Part shown: positions 1-8,686 of the stretch, one piece after another
Numbering within the stretch: position 1 is the first letter of the stretch
How the letters are laid out: each line of letters begins with the position of its first letter
Source: JAAXIE01 sp965204245
GTDB taxonomy: Bacteria > Chloroflexota > Dehalococcoidia > Lucifugimonadales > JAAXIE01
DNA length: 64,000 bases
Direction of reading: 5' to 3'
Assembly (NCBI GenBank): GCA_965204245.1
Contig: CBDBED010000007.1
Location: 149,094-213,093 of the forward strand
Program-made: the position numbers and the translations under genes
Notes under the pieces: generated by a model
What the model saw: the letters and a program-made list of their open reading frames with translations, nothing else
What the model was told of the DNA's origin: nothing
The model's database searches: none

Positions 1-40
1 GGTGAAGGCCACGCAGCACCCGGTCCCCACCACAGCTTGA
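1..40 (+). CDS. C-terminal end of a HicB-like antitoxin gene (partial)
   Basis: An open frame enters from the left edge and ends with TGA at 38-40, giving a tail VKATQHPVPTTA. It sits 6 bp before a hicA-like gene. The two complete hicB-like genes further along also end in a short Val/Ala/Pro-rich tail and lie just upstream of hicA. The call rests on position and tail composition only, because the domain itself is outside the window. Confidence 0.35.
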   Translation, partial: VKATQHPVPTTA

Positions 41-46
41 CCCTGC

Positions 47-289
47 GTGTCCTTCCGGGACATTCCGCTCTGCTCCAGCCGTGAGGTCGTCTCAGCACTG
101 CTGCGGCTTGGCGCCTACCCCGGCAGAGCCACCAAGGGAAGTCACGCCTCTTACCACAGGCGTCGGCAAGACGGTCGTATCCTGACCGGCGTAGTGGTAC
201 TCAACAAGCGTGTGGTGCCCAAAGGCACTCTACGCCAGATTCTCCAGAACCTCGAAATTTCAATTGAGGATTTTCGGGCCGCCCTTTAG
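47..289 (+). CDS. HicA-like mRNA interferase toxin
   Basis: An 80-residue protein with a GTG start. HicA toxins are small double-stranded-RNA-binding-fold proteins that cleave mRNA and are held inactive by HicB. The family pattern is visible: an N-terminal helix (REVVSALLRLGAYPGR), then KGSH with the catalytic-type histidine near residue 33, a strand with Y/H/R, and a C-terminal VVPKGTLRQILQNLEIS helix. The length is normal. The upstream partial frame ends 6 bp before it and is probably its antitoxin. It looks intact, unlike the hicA copy at 31051. Confidence 0.75.
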   Translation: MSFRDIPLCSSREVVSALLRLGAYPGRATKGSHASYHRRRQDGRILTGVVVLNKRVVPKGTLRQILQNLEISIEDFRAAL

Positions 290-332
290 AAACTCTGATC
301 CCACGGCCCGAAGCCAGCCCGGACACTCCTTC

Positions 333-361
333 TTCTGCCCACCGCCCCAAACCGCTATACT
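333..361 (+). promoter_or_regulatory. Possible promoter of the amidase operon
   Basis: TTCTGC (333-338), a 17-bp spacer and TATACT (356-361) lie 25 bp before the amidase ATG, which has its own GGGAGGT ribosome binding site at 374-380. The -35 match is weak. Confidence 0.35.
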
Positions 362-385
362 TACCCCGCCATTGGGAGGTGAACC

Positions 386-1813
386 ATGGACCGTGCCGAG
401 ATTCCTTTCCTGACCGCCGTCGAACTGGGCGACCTCATCCGCAGGCGAGAGCTATCCCCCGTTGAGGCCACCGAAGCCTACCTCGCCCGCATCGAAGAAA
501 TCGAACCCAAGACCAACGCCTACATCACCGTATGCGGCGACGAAGCCTTGGCAGCAGCCCGGCAGGCTGAGACTGAAATCGCAGCCGGCAACCACCGGGG
601 TGCCATGCACGGCATTCCCATCGGCATCAAGGACCAGATACACACCAAGGGCATCCGCACCACCATCGCCTCCCGCATGCGCAGCGAGCACATCTCCGAC
701 CGGGATGCCACCGTCGTCACTAACCTCAAAGAGGCGGGCGCCGTCATTCTCGGCAAGCTCAACATGGCTGAGATGGCCTTGGGCGATCCCATGAACTCCG
801 CCTTTGGCCCAGCCCACAATCCATGGGACCTCACCCGCAACCCCGGCACCTCCAGCACAGGTTCCGGCGCCGCCACTGCCGCCTTCCTTTGCGCCACCTC
901 CCTCGGGGAAGACACTGCAGGCTCCATTCGTCACCCCGCCGCCAGTTGCGGCCTAGTCGGCCTGCGCCCCTCTTGGGGCAGGGTCAGCCGCTACGCCGTC
1001 GACGGGGCCTCTTGGTCCGTAGACACCATCGGACCCATCTCCCGCTGCGTGGCCGACTGTGCCATCACCATACGCGCCATCGCTGGCCACGACCCCAAGG
1101 ACCCCCTCACCCGAAACGTCCCCGTGCCCGACTACCAGCGAGCACTCACCGGCGACATCCGCGGCCTGAAAGTCGGCATCCCCCGCGAATGCTTTGACCC
1201 TGAAGCCGTTGGCGTGACCCAGGAGACCGCCGACAGCGTTCGCGCGGCCATAGAAGTCCTCAAGCAACTGGGCGCCGAAATCCGCGAGGTCTCCATACCC
1301 ATGACCCGCCATGCTGGGGCCATCATCAGGGGCATCACCCACACCGAGCGGGTCAGCATTCATCCAGAATGGCTGCGCGACCGGGGCGACGAGTACCACT
1401 ACAACACCCGCGTCGCCTTTATGACCGGCAACATCATCCCCGGCGAGTTCTACTACAAGGCCCAGAAGGCCCGTGTCATCCTGCGCCAGCAGATACTGGA
1501 TACCTTCCAAGAGGTCGACATACTGGCCCAACCCTGTTCCACCGCTCCCGCTGCGGTCATGGACCCCAACGCCCACGTCGAAAGCAAGGAGCAGGCCAGC
1601 AGGGCCTTGGTCGAAGCAAACCTTCGCAGCATGTTCAGTCTCGCAGGGACCCCCGCCCTGTCCATCCTCTGCGGGTTCACCTCCGACGGCCCCGGCGGCC
1701 TCCCGCAAGCCCTGCAGTTGGTGGCAAAACCCTTCGACGAGGAGACGGTGCTTCGCACCGCCCACGCCTACGAGCAGAACACGGAATGGCACCTGAGGCG
1801 GCCTCCGATATAG
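386..1813 (+). CDS. Amidase signature family protein (GatA-like amidase)
   Basis: A 475-residue serine amidase of the amidase-signature family, which hydrolyses amide bonds through a Ser-cisSer-Lys triad. Likely catalytic residues are Lys82 (IKDQ), Ser157 in the GTSSTGS loop and Ser180 in EDTAGSIR. This is close to full family length. Family members include GatA of the tRNA amidotransferase, but no gatB is present here, so a catabolic amidase for an unknown substrate is more likely. It starts at an ATG 5 bp after GGGAGGT. An LLM oxidoreductase follows 43 bp downstream, suggesting an operon. A second amidase at 12997 keeps the same triad spacing. Confidence 0.9.
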   Translation: MDRAEIPFLTAVELGDLIRRRELSPVEATEAYLARIEEIEPKTNAYITVCGDEALAAARQAETEIAAGNHRGAMHGIPIGIKDQIHTKGIRTTIASRMRSEHISDRDATVVTNLKEAGAVILGKLNMAEMALGDPMNSAFGPAHNPWDLTRNPGTSSTGSGAATAAFLCATSLGEDTAGSIRHPAASCGLVGLRPSWGRVSRYAVDGASWSVDTIGPISRCVADCAITIRAIAGHDPKDPLTRNVPVPDYQRALTGDIRGLKVGIPRECFDPEAVGVTQETADSVRAAIEVLKQLGAEIREVSIPMTRHAGAIIRGITHTERVSIHPEWLRDRGDEYHYNTRVAFMTGNIIPGEFYYKAQKARVILRQQILDTFQEVDILAQPCSTAPAAVMDPNAHVESKEQASRALVEANLRSMFSLAGTPALSILCGFTSDGPGGLPQALQLVAKPFDEETVLRTAHAYEQNTEWHLRRPPI

Positions 1814-1856
1814 GGGACTGGCGTCTTCAAAACGAACCGGCCGACTAGGAGGAGAG

Positions 1857-2813
1857 ATGACTGACAAGCGAATCGGCGTGGCAGCAATGGGCGGTGACGC
1901 CAAAGCGGTGATAGCCCGCATCCAGCAGATGGAGCGAATGGGCGTGCCCGCCGCTTGGCTCACCACGGGTGGGGCCGGCTTGGACGGCCTGACCATCTTC
2001 TCCGCGGCCGCCGTCCAGACGGAAAGCATCCTCCTCGGCACCTGCATCACACCCACTTGGCCCCGTCATCCCGTTGCCGCCGTTCAGCAGGTTCAGGTCA
2101 TCGCCAACCTCGCTCCCGGCCGCTTCCGCTTCGGCGTCGGACCCAGCCACAGCGGTGGCATGCAGACCGTCTTCGGGGCCGATTTCCGCGCTCCTCTGAC
2201 CAACGTGCGCGAATACGTCCACGTCGTGAAGAGCCTGCTGGGCACAGGCGAGGTGGACTTTGATGGCAAACAGTACCATGCCCACGCCCGTATTGCCGAG
2301 CCGTCTCCCGATGTGCCGGTGATGTCGGCGGCCCTCAGGCGTCGCTCCTTCGAGTTCTGCGGTGCCGAGGCTGACGGGGCCATCAGTTGGGTCTGCCCCG
2401 GAACATACCTGCGGGATGTCGCCGTCCCGGCCATGGAGGCCGGAGCCCACGGCGCAGGGCGCGAGACCCCTCCCCTCATCACCCATGCCCCGGTCTGTGT
2501 CCATGACAACCCCGCCGAAGCCCGGGCCGCCTTCCGCCAACAGATGGGTTTCTACCCCCAAGCTCCCTTTTATGCCCGCATGTTTGCCGAGGCTGGCTTC
2601 CCCGAAGCCGAGGAGACCCACGAGTGGAGTGACGGGATGCTGGAGGCGGTGTTGATTTCCGGCGACGAGGAGACAGTCGCCTCCGGCCTGCGTCGCCTCT
2701 TCGACTGGGGGTCCGGAGAAGTGCTGGTGTCGGTAGTGACCGCTGGCAATGACACCGAGGCCTCGTGGCGGCGCACCGTCGAAACCCTCGTACAGGTGCA
2801 GAAGGGTCTCTAG
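1857..2813 (+). CDS. LLM class flavin-dependent oxidoreductase
   Basis: A 318-residue luciferase-like monooxygenase-family protein (TIM barrel binding F420 or FMN). Family features are the ILLGTCITPTWPRHPV strand-loop, the APGRFRFGVGPSH motif near residues 83-95, and a late EVLVSV strand. A strong AGGAGGAG site precedes the ATG. It lies between the amidase and the membrane molybdopterin oxidoreductase in the same direction, so the three may be co-transcribed. The substrate cannot be told from sequence. It is one of five such genes in the window. Confidence 0.88.
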   Translation: MTDKRIGVAAMGGDAKAVIARIQQMERMGVPAAWLTTGGAGLDGLTIFSAAAVQTESILLGTCITPTWPRHPVAAVQQVQVIANLAPGRFRFGVGPSHSGGMQTVFGADFRAPLTNVREYVHVVKSLLGTGEVDFDGKQYHAHARIAEPSPDVPVMSAALRRRSFEFCGAEADGAISWVCPGTYLRDVAVPAMEAGAHGAGRETPPLITHAPVCVHDNPAEARAAFRQQMGFYPQAPFYARMFAEAGFPEAEETHEWSDGMLEAVLISGDEETVASGLRRLFDWGSGEVLVSVVTAGNDTEASWRRTVETLVQVQKGL

Positions 2814-2855
2814 CGCGACTGGGGCGCTCTCGCAAAGGACTGAGGAGCTAGCGCG

Positions 2856-3887
2856 ATGCGATTCCCATGGGCAAACGTCGCGCTCATCTTTCTGTTCATC
2901 TTTGAACTGCTGACAGGCTACTTGGGGCTCACCCACTCCAACCCCGAGTGGATTGCCTCGATGCACCTGCACCGCATCGCAGGATTCTCCATCCTTGCCC
3001 TCTTCATCTGGAAGTCGCGCAACATCCTCAGTTCCTTCACCGTCCGTCGCAACTGGCAGCGCTCGCCAGAGACCATGGTCCTCTCCACTGTCCTCCTAGT
3101 GGGGCTCCTCACAGTCCTGGGATTGGGACTGGCTTGGAGCCACCTAGGCTCCTATAGCTGGATGGGATTCTCCGGCACCACTATCCACATGACCCTCGCC
3201 ATCGGCCTTCTCCCCTTGCTCCTATGGCACACTCTCCGCCACCGCATCAGCCTGCGCAGTCGTTATGTCGCTGACCGCCGCAATTTCCTCCGACTAGGCC
3301 TGCTAGGCGTAGCTGGCCTCCTGGTATGGCAGGCATCGGAAAGCCTGCTATCAGTGTCCAAGGCACCGGGGGCTGAACGCCGTTTCACCGGGTCATACCC
3401 CGAGGACGGCCCCACGTTTCCGGTGACAATGTGGCTAAACGACCGCACTCCCACGGTCAATCCCGATTCATGGCGGCTGAACATATCGGGCCATGTGTTC
3501 AACTCCTACGAACTGACCTTGGAAGACCTCCAAAAATGGCAGGACGAACTGACGGCCACCCTCGACTGCACCGGAGGCTGGTACACCACCCGAACGTGGC
3601 GAGGCGCACCCCTGCCCGACCTGTTGGCACTGGCAAATCCCAAGCCGGGCGCCTCCAGCATCACCATCACCTCCCGCACCGGCTATTTCAGGCGCTACTC
3701 AATGGATGAAGCGCAGCGAGCCATGCTGGCAACCGCAGTGGACGACAAGCCCCTCACCGCTGGTCATGGCTTCCCCGCGCGCATGGTGGAACCCCACAAG
3801 CGGGGCTACGACTGGATCAAGTGGGTGGACTCCATCACAGTCAACGACACCGGCAAGTTGTGGCAGCCCCCTCTGCCCCTCACGTAA
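2856..3887 (+). CDS. Membrane-anchored molybdopterin-dependent oxidoreductase (sulfite oxidase/YedY type)
   Basis: A 343-residue protein with two parts. Residues 1-165 hold about five hydrophobic segments with His residues in segments 2 and 4, resembling a b-type cytochrome membrane domain. Residues about 185-340 form an oxidoreductase molybdopterin-binding domain. The LDCTGGWY motif supplies the expected Mo-ligand cysteine, and WRGAPLPDLL is typical of the sulfite oxidase/MsrP superfamily. The second part is therefore probably exported, with electrons passed through the membrane part. This fusion differs from the usual two-gene MsrP-MsrQ arrangement. It follows the LLM gene by 42 bp and ends 12 bp from a convergent gene. 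Confidence 0.82.
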   Translation: MRFPWANVALIFLFIFELLTGYLGLTHSNPEWIASMHLHRIAGFSILALFIWKSRNILSSFTVRRNWQRSPETMVLSTVLLVGLLTVLGLGLAWSHLGSYSWMGFSGTTIHMTLAIGLLPLLLWHTLRHRISLRSRYVADRRNFLRLGLLGVAGLLVWQASESLLSVSKAPGAERRFTGSYPEDGPTFPVTMWLNDRTPTVNPDSWRLNISGHVFNSYELTLEDLQKWQDELTATLDCTGGWYTTRTWRGAPLPDLLALANPKPGASSITITSRTGYFRRYSMDEAQRAMLATAVDDKPLTAGHGFPARMVEPHKRGYDWIKWVDSITVNDTGKLWQPPLPLT

Positions 3888-3899
3888 GCGCCCTCCGCA

Positions 3900-4610
3900 T
3901 CACCCCAACCCCATCACCTGCACCAACTCATCAAGACAGTGGACTTCCAAGTCGGGAACCGCATCCGACCCTCTCGTTGCCCCACCATGGTTTGCATGCC
4001 CTCGATTGACCCACACCGACGCAACGCCCAGTTGGTTCGCTGGCCCTATGTCGTGGTACAAACTCTCCGCAATATGCAGCCAGCCCGCCTTCTCCACCCT
4101 CATCCGTTCCATGGCGATGTGGAAGTTGTTGAGGTTGGGCTTGTAACTGCCACACTGCTGCGAGGTAATCACGGCGTCCAACTCCACGCCCAAAGTACGG
4201 GCCGCAGGCGCGAACAGGTCGTCGTCCACGTTAGTGATAATCGCCAGCTTATAGCGGGACTTCATCAGCCTCAGAGCCTCAATCGTATCGGGAAAAACGG
4301 GCCACGCCCCAATCGTATCAACCAAGCAGGCTTCCTCCTGCTCCGTGAGCCGCACGCCAAGCCTCTCCCCCATAAGCTGCATCACCCGCCGAAGGACTTG
4401 GCGGTACTCCATGAACTCCCCGCCCTGCTGTACTACCGGCTCCACAGCTGCAAAGAGAGCAAGCACTTCCGGTTTGGACACGCTGACTCCATGCGATTTC
4501 AGCGCACCAGCAACGGCATCCGAAATCCCCGTCTCCCAATCAACCAGCGTCCCATAGCAGTCAAAGCTCAGCCATTCAAAGCGGTCGAAATCCAAGGCTC
4601 GCATTCCCAT
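3900..4610 (-). CDS. HAD hydrolase, haloacid dehalogenase type II-like
   Basis: A 236-residue haloacid dehalogenase-superfamily protein. Motif I FDCYGTL has the nucleophile Asp17; motif II is IITNVDDD; the motif III lysine is in SYKPN; motif IV lies around HDIGPANQLG. The FDCYGTL form is typical of 2-haloacid dehalogenases and related phosphatases, so either activity is possible. I start it at ATG 4610, because a longer frame would run back through the upstream gene, whose stop is only 2 bp away. It is probably co-transcribed with the MetE-like gene. Confidence 0.85.
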   Translation of the reverse strand: MGMRALDFDRFEWLSFDCYGTLVDWETGISDAVAGALKSHGVSVSKPEVLALFAAVEPVVQQGGEFMEYRQVLRRVMQLMGERLGVRLTEQEEACLVDTIGAWPVFPDTIEALRLMKSRYKLAIITNVDDDLFAPAARTLGVELDAVITSQQCGSYKPNLNNFHIAMERMRVEKAGWLHIAESLYHDIGPANQLGVASVWVNRGHANHGGATRGSDAVPDLEVHCLDELVQVMGLG

Positions 4611-4612
4611 GA

Positions 4613-5731
4613 TCAACCCCAGACAGCTTGGGCTGTCCGCGCCACCAACTCCAGCTTGCGCCGCTGGTCGTCCGAGGATATGGCGTTTCCTGCGTCCACC
4701 GATGCAAAACCGCATTGCGGGCTGATCGCCAGATCTTCCATCGGCACATATTGGGCAGCCTCGTCGATGCGCCGCCGCAACCCGTCCATCGACTCCATAT
4801 AGCCCTGCTTCGTGGTGATGAGGCCCAGCACCACCGTCTTGCCTCTGGGGACAAATCTCAACGGCTCAAACCCTCCAGAGCGCTCGTTGTCGTATTCCAG
4901 AAGGAATGCGTCCACATCCAGCGCATTGAACAATCGCTCGGCAATCGCCTCATAGCTGCCTTCACTCAGCCAGTGGCTGCGGTTATTGCCCCGGCACAGG
5001 TGTACACCCAAGGTCAGGCCCTCGCGCCTGAGCCCTTGGAACGTCGAGCCGTCCGCTTCTACGATTTCCGAGAAAAGCGCATCGGGGTCGTCCCCATTGG
5101 CCCGCATCTGCTCCCGCTGAACGGTGTCGACGTAAGCGGTGTATCCCGGCGCATCAAGCTGAATATAGGAAACACCCTCGTCGATAAGGGCGATGATTTC
5201 CTCCCGCACGATGCCCGCCATGTCGCGCACCGCATCGGGCATAGTGGCATAGTGCTGGTCCGAAACTCCCTTGCGGTAGCAGCGCGACCCCATGAACCCC
5301 GGCGACGGCATGGTCACCTTGCAGGGGCCATTGGCGTTCTCCAGAAGGAAACCCGACTCGTGCGCGGTGATGCGATGTCGACGCCGAAGAGGTCCGCCAA
5401 TTACCCAGACCGGCGGCGAGGCAACGCCCCCTCCCGAAGCAACATCCGTAGGCTGAGGCCCGCGCCAACTCAGCGGCACATCTCCGGGATCCATCCCGTC
5501 CAAGGCATTGGCCAATTCAGTCCTGAAATCGCCCCGGCGATGCTCACCATCGCTGAAGACTTGGACACCGCACCCACGCTGTAACTCCAAGGCCTGAAGG
5601 ATGCAACGGTCCTCCAGTTCTTTCAGTTGCTCCGCCGAGATGCGACCCGCAGCATGTGCGGTCCTGGCATCAAGCAGTTCACGGGGCCGCAGCAAGCTGC
5701 CAATGTGATCAGCGCGATAAGTGGCAGGCAT
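4613..5731 (-). CDS. Cobalamin-independent methionine synthase (MetE) C-terminal-like protein
   Basis: A 372-residue protein of the UROD/MetE-like fold. It begins RADHIGSLLRP, typical of short MetE-C homologues that lack the N-terminal half of true MetE. Zinc-ligand candidates are His/Cys in GVHLCRG, Glu in LLEYDNER and Cys in ISPQCGF. These proteins transfer methyl groups to thiols, but the donor and acceptor of the short forms are often unknown. The ATG follows AGGAGGAAGC. A second paralogue lies at 28523. Confidence 0.87.
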   Translation of the reverse strand: MPATYRADHIGSLLRPRELLDARTAHAAGRISAEQLKELEDRCILQALELQRGCGVQVFSDGEHRRGDFRTELANALDGMDPGDVPLSWRGPQPTDVASGGGVASPPVWVIGGPLRRRHRITAHESGFLLENANGPCKVTMPSPGFMGSRCYRKGVSDQHYATMPDAVRDMAGIVREEIIALIDEGVSYIQLDAPGYTAYVDTVQREQMRANGDDPDALFSEIVEADGSTFQGLRREGLTLGVHLCRGNNRSHWLSEGSYEAIAERLFNALDVDAFLLEYDNERSGGFEPLRFVPRGKTVVLGLITTKQGYMESMDGLRRRIDEAAQYVPMEDLAISPQCGFASVDAGNAISSDDQRRKLELVARTAQAVWG

Positions 5732-5785
5732 CAGCGCTTCCTCCTTGTACGGCCTCAGGCAGAAGCCGGGTAGGACTATACATTA

Positions 5786-5808
5786 AGGGCACCCGTAACG
5801 GATGCCCT
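5786..5808 (-). terminator. Hairpin, possible terminator after the dioxygenase gene
   Basis: Arms AGGGCA (5786-5791) and TGCCCT (5803-5808) enclose an inner CCG/CGG pair and a three-base loop. On the minus strand the hairpin is followed by TTAATG, only a weak U tract. It lies between the end of the dioxygenase gene and the MetE-like gene. Confidence 0.4.
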
Positions 5809-5848
5809 CACGTTCAAGAATCTGACCCGATGGTCACTGCCGGCTTAA

Positions 5849-6910
5849 CTACGCCCACCGCGCGAACGTCCATCCACCGCCCGTACCCGCAGGCGTCCGG
5901 TAGACCGGCACGTACTCCAAGAAGTCGATGTCCTTGTCTTCCAAGGCACCGGCAGCAGCCACCCAGTTGCGTATCTCCGAACTGGCCGAGTTCAAGCGGT
6001 GACGGGGCAGGTTGCAGAGAAGCTCTACGTCCTTCTCCTTCAGCCCCTTGATGGTCATGCGGTCAATCTCCTCATCAACCACGAAGTGGCTCAAGCCTCC
6101 CGATGCGATGAGGCACACCCGCTTGTCGCTGTCCCAAGCGTCGATCGCCTTGCGCAGTGCTTGACCGAAAGCATAGGAACGGCGCGGCGTGGGCTGGTTC
6201 GGAGGGTACACGTTCTGGAATATTGGCACGATGGGCATGGGCGCGTTGTCCATCAGCCGCTTCACTATGAAGCTCCAGCCATGGGGCAACCCGAAGGGGC
6301 GCTCCTCCGTCACCCGCACGTACTTGCTCTCCCCGTCCAGCGTGGGGTAGCGACGCGCGATGGCTCCGCCCGACTGGGGGCGGATGTACTTGGAGTGGGC
6401 CATGTCGAACTCGGACTCAATCATGTACTCAATGATGTGACGCCCCAGTTCCGTCTCCACGGGCACATCCAAGGGAACATCACCCCATCCGTTGGCCAAA
6501 GCCCAAGGCACAGGGCCTGAGTTCTCATCCGCTGGATAAGGGACCAAGGGGAACGTGTCACCCCAGTAGACCGAGAAGGCGGGCATCATGTCCTCAAACA
6601 AAAGCTCGTCCTGGTCGTCGCTGATAATCACCGTGACGTCGGGCTTGACCTCAGCCAGCGTCTGCTTGAGGGTCTTGATGGCGCTCTGTATCTGATTGTG
6701 CTGCGCTTCGAACTTCTCCGGAGTGATGCCTTGAGCAACGGCAGGATCGGTCCGCTCCACCAATTCCTCATAGGAAAAGACCAACCCGTCCGGCGGCGCA
6801 ACCAGCTCAGGATTCCGCTTGTCGCCCTCGGCATAGGTGAGCCAGTCTTTGTGGTCCAGCGTCAGCATCGGGCTATGGGACGTACCCAGACCCACCACTA
6901 CTTCGGCCAT
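5849..6910 (-). CDS. Class III extradiol ring-cleavage dioxygenase (LigB-like catalytic subunit)
   Basis: A 353-residue member of the LigB/DODA family of non-haem iron dioxygenases that open catechol-type rings. The N-terminal GLGTSHSPML supplies the first metal histidine (His12). A second region, VTVIISDDQDE, and the late SGGLSHFVVDEE histidine are typical. It starts after TAGGAGG. The following dienelactone hydrolase and isochorismatase-like genes on the same strand fit aromatic compound degradation, but the substrate is not shown. Confidence 0.87.
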   Translation of the reverse strand: MAEVVVGLGTSHSPMLTLDHKDWLTYAEGDKRNPELVAPPDGLVFSYEELVERTDPAVAQGITPEKFEAQHNQIQSAIKTLKQTLAEVKPDVTVIISDDQDELLFEDMMPAFSVYWGDTFPLVPYPADENSGPVPWALANGWGDVPLDVPVETELGRHIIEYMIESEFDMAHSKYIRPQSGGAIARRYPTLDGESKYVRVTEERPFGLPHGWSFIVKRLMDNAPMPIVPIFQNVYPPNQPTPRRSYAFGQALRKAIDAWDSDKRVCLIASGGLSHFVVDEEIDRMTIKGLKEKDVELLCNLPRHRLNSASSEIRNWVAAAGALEDKDIDFLEYVPVYRTPAGTGGGWTFARWA

Positions 6911-7028
6911 CGTATCCTCCTAATGGGCATGCCTTCATCCGCCGGATTTCCGGCGAGTTTGTTCCCTTGGCAACAGTTAATCACGCAGCTGCGCGGCCAT
7001 GCAAATCGCGCCGGGGTCAAGGCGCAAG

Positions 7029-7853
7029 TCAGGCCAGCCGCACCTTCTTGGTGAAGTCATAGTCCGGCGCAATGTCCGAGCGGAAGCTCCATATTGTCCG
7101 GCCAGCAGGAAATGCCCCACAGCCGACCCGCTCTAGGAAGTCGATGATCATGCCCCATGCCTTTTCTGATTCGTCAGGCCGGTAGCGTCCCGGCATTGTC
7201 GAGTTCATCCAACCATGGGGCATATACGGAAAAAGCGTGAACTCGTAGCTCTTGCGGTAATCCTCCAGCACGCCCCGCAGCCGCCGCATGTCCTCCACCG
7301 ACACCACGAAATCATCCTCGCCGAAGATGCCCACCACCGGTGCCGTGACCCGTGCAATAATATCTTCGTAAGGCTCTTGGCGGGCCTTACCCAGTTCCCA
7401 CACCGCCGCCTGCGCCCCGCCATACACCACCACATTCGCGCATATCTCCCCACGGGCACTGTTCAAGACCAGCGGATACTCCCCGCTCTGGCACACGCCC
7501 ATCGCTGCGATGCGCCGCGAGTCCACCTGCGGGTGCTCCAGCAGGTAGTCAAGACTGGCCCCCATGTACGAGCGGATGTCGTCGTCGCAGATGGGCACCA
7601 TGATGTCGCCCCGGTTCAGGGCCTCCTTGTCCCCCTCCCAGCGCGAATACATATCCGGCGCAATGCCCACGTACCCGGATGCGGCCAGCTTGGCGGTCAG
7701 ATCAAGAGTGTGCTGCACAAGCCCATACCGCTCATGCCCCAGAATCACGGCCCCAAAAGGACCCGTGCCCTGCTCGGGAATAGCCAGAAACGCGCTAACC
7801 CTGTCGCCAAAGGTCACCCATGAAGTTGAGGCACCGGGGTAGGACTGCGTCAT
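7029..7853 (-). CDS. Dienelactone hydrolase family protein
   Basis: A 274-residue alpha/beta hydrolase with a cysteine nucleophile. GVCQSG holds Cys121, GEDDF the acid (about Asp181) and MPHGW His213. This Cys-Asp-His triad is the dienelactone hydrolase signature, although the usual GxCxGG is changed to GVCQSG. It lies between the ring-cleaving dioxygenase (downstream) and a cysteine hydrolase (upstream) on the same strand, so a role in ring-fission product metabolism is reasonable. Confidence 0.85.
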   Translation of the reverse strand: MTQSYPGASTSWVTFGDRVSAFLAIPEQGTGPFGAVILGHERYGLVQHTLDLTAKLAASGYVGIAPDMYSRWEGDKEALNRGDIMVPICDDDIRSYMGASLDYLLEHPQVDSRRIAAMGVCQSGEYPLVLNSARGEICANVVVYGGAQAAVWELGKARQEPYEDIIARVTAPVVGIFGEDDFVVSVEDMRRLRGVLEDYRKSYEFTLFPYMPHGWMNSTMPGRYRPDESEKAWGMIIDFLERVGCGAFPAGRTIWSFRSDIAPDYDFTKKVRLA

Positions 7854-7898
7854 GATGTCACCCCGCGTTGTTTTGGAGCTTGGCCCGCAATTGCAGCT

Positions 7899-8621
7899 TC
7901 AGCCCTTGGTCTTCTGTTCAGCGCCCCAAGCAGCCATCCACTCGATTACCTCGGCCAAGGGCAACACGTCCGCATATTTCTGGTTCATGTCAAACAGGTT
8001 AATCGCGTGCGAAGCCTCATGCCGGTCGAACACGCACTCCTCAACCACCACCATCCGATAGCGGTTGGTGCAGCCGTCCACCACGCTGGAGCGCACGCAC
8101 CCGCTGGTGCTCTCCCCGCACACGATGATGGTGTCGGCATCCAGATAGTTCAGGTGCCCCGCCAGCGGCGTGCCCCAGAACGCACTGGGCGACGACTTCT
8201 TCAGCACCGTCTCCCCCTCAACCGGGGCCACCTCATCAATGATGTCATACCGCCGGTAACGCCTGTCAGCGGCCTCATCCGATAGCTGCGGAGGCTTCTC
8301 CGGCTGACGTCGCACTATCCAGTCCTCCACTCCCGCATGGTCCAGCCCAGTCACATGCACCACCGGGATGCCGTTGTCCCTCGCCGTATGCAATAGCGTC
8401 TGTATATGGGGGATGGAGTCCCAAGCAGCCAACCCACAACTTCCCGGCCAGTCCTTGATGGACTCCAGCAAAGGCTGGGGCTCATCTCCAAACACCCAGC
8501 GGTACAGGTCGATTAGAAGCAGCACCGGCCTCTCCCCAAACCCCATCTTGCGGTGAGTGCTGGCAGCCAGATGCGCCTTGTCCTGTTCAGTAAGGAAGGA
8601 ATCCCATACACGAGAGGTCAT
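7899..8621 (-). CDS. Isochorismatase-family cysteine hydrolase
   Basis: A 240-residue cysteine hydrolase with the family triad: Asp38 in LLLIDLYRW, a Lys at about 141-142 (VLKKSS) and Cys175 in VCGESTSGCVRSS. Members include N-carbamoylsarcosine amidase, nicotinamidase and biuret hydrolase types. The frame is open back to 8690, but GGAGG at 8628-8632 lies 6 nt before ATG 8621 (3 nt before ATG 8624), so translation starts there and does not overlap the LLM gene. Confidence 0.86.
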   Translation of the reverse strand: MTSRVWDSFLTEQDKAHLAASTHRKMGFGERPVLLLIDLYRWVFGDEPQPLLESIKDWPGSCGLAAWDSIPHIQTLLHTARDNGIPVVHVTGLDHAGVEDWIVRRQPEKPPQLSDEAADRRYRRYDIIDEVAPVEGETVLKKSSPSAFWGTPLAGHLNYLDADTIIVCGESTSGCVRSSVVDGCTNRYRMVVVEECVFDRHEASHAINLFDMNQKYADVLPLAEVIEWMAAWGAEQKTKG

Positions 8622-8686
8622 CATGCGCCTCCATAGTCTTGTGGTCTGTATTCGACTATTCCAGGAACTGCCGCCAAACCTGGCCG

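Noticed and set aside
953..2056. Long antisense frame opposite the amidase
   Set aside because: Produced by the strong C-ending codon bias; the + strand genes have full family motifs. Similar antisense frames at 20690-21640 and 54737-55195 were rejected for the same reason.
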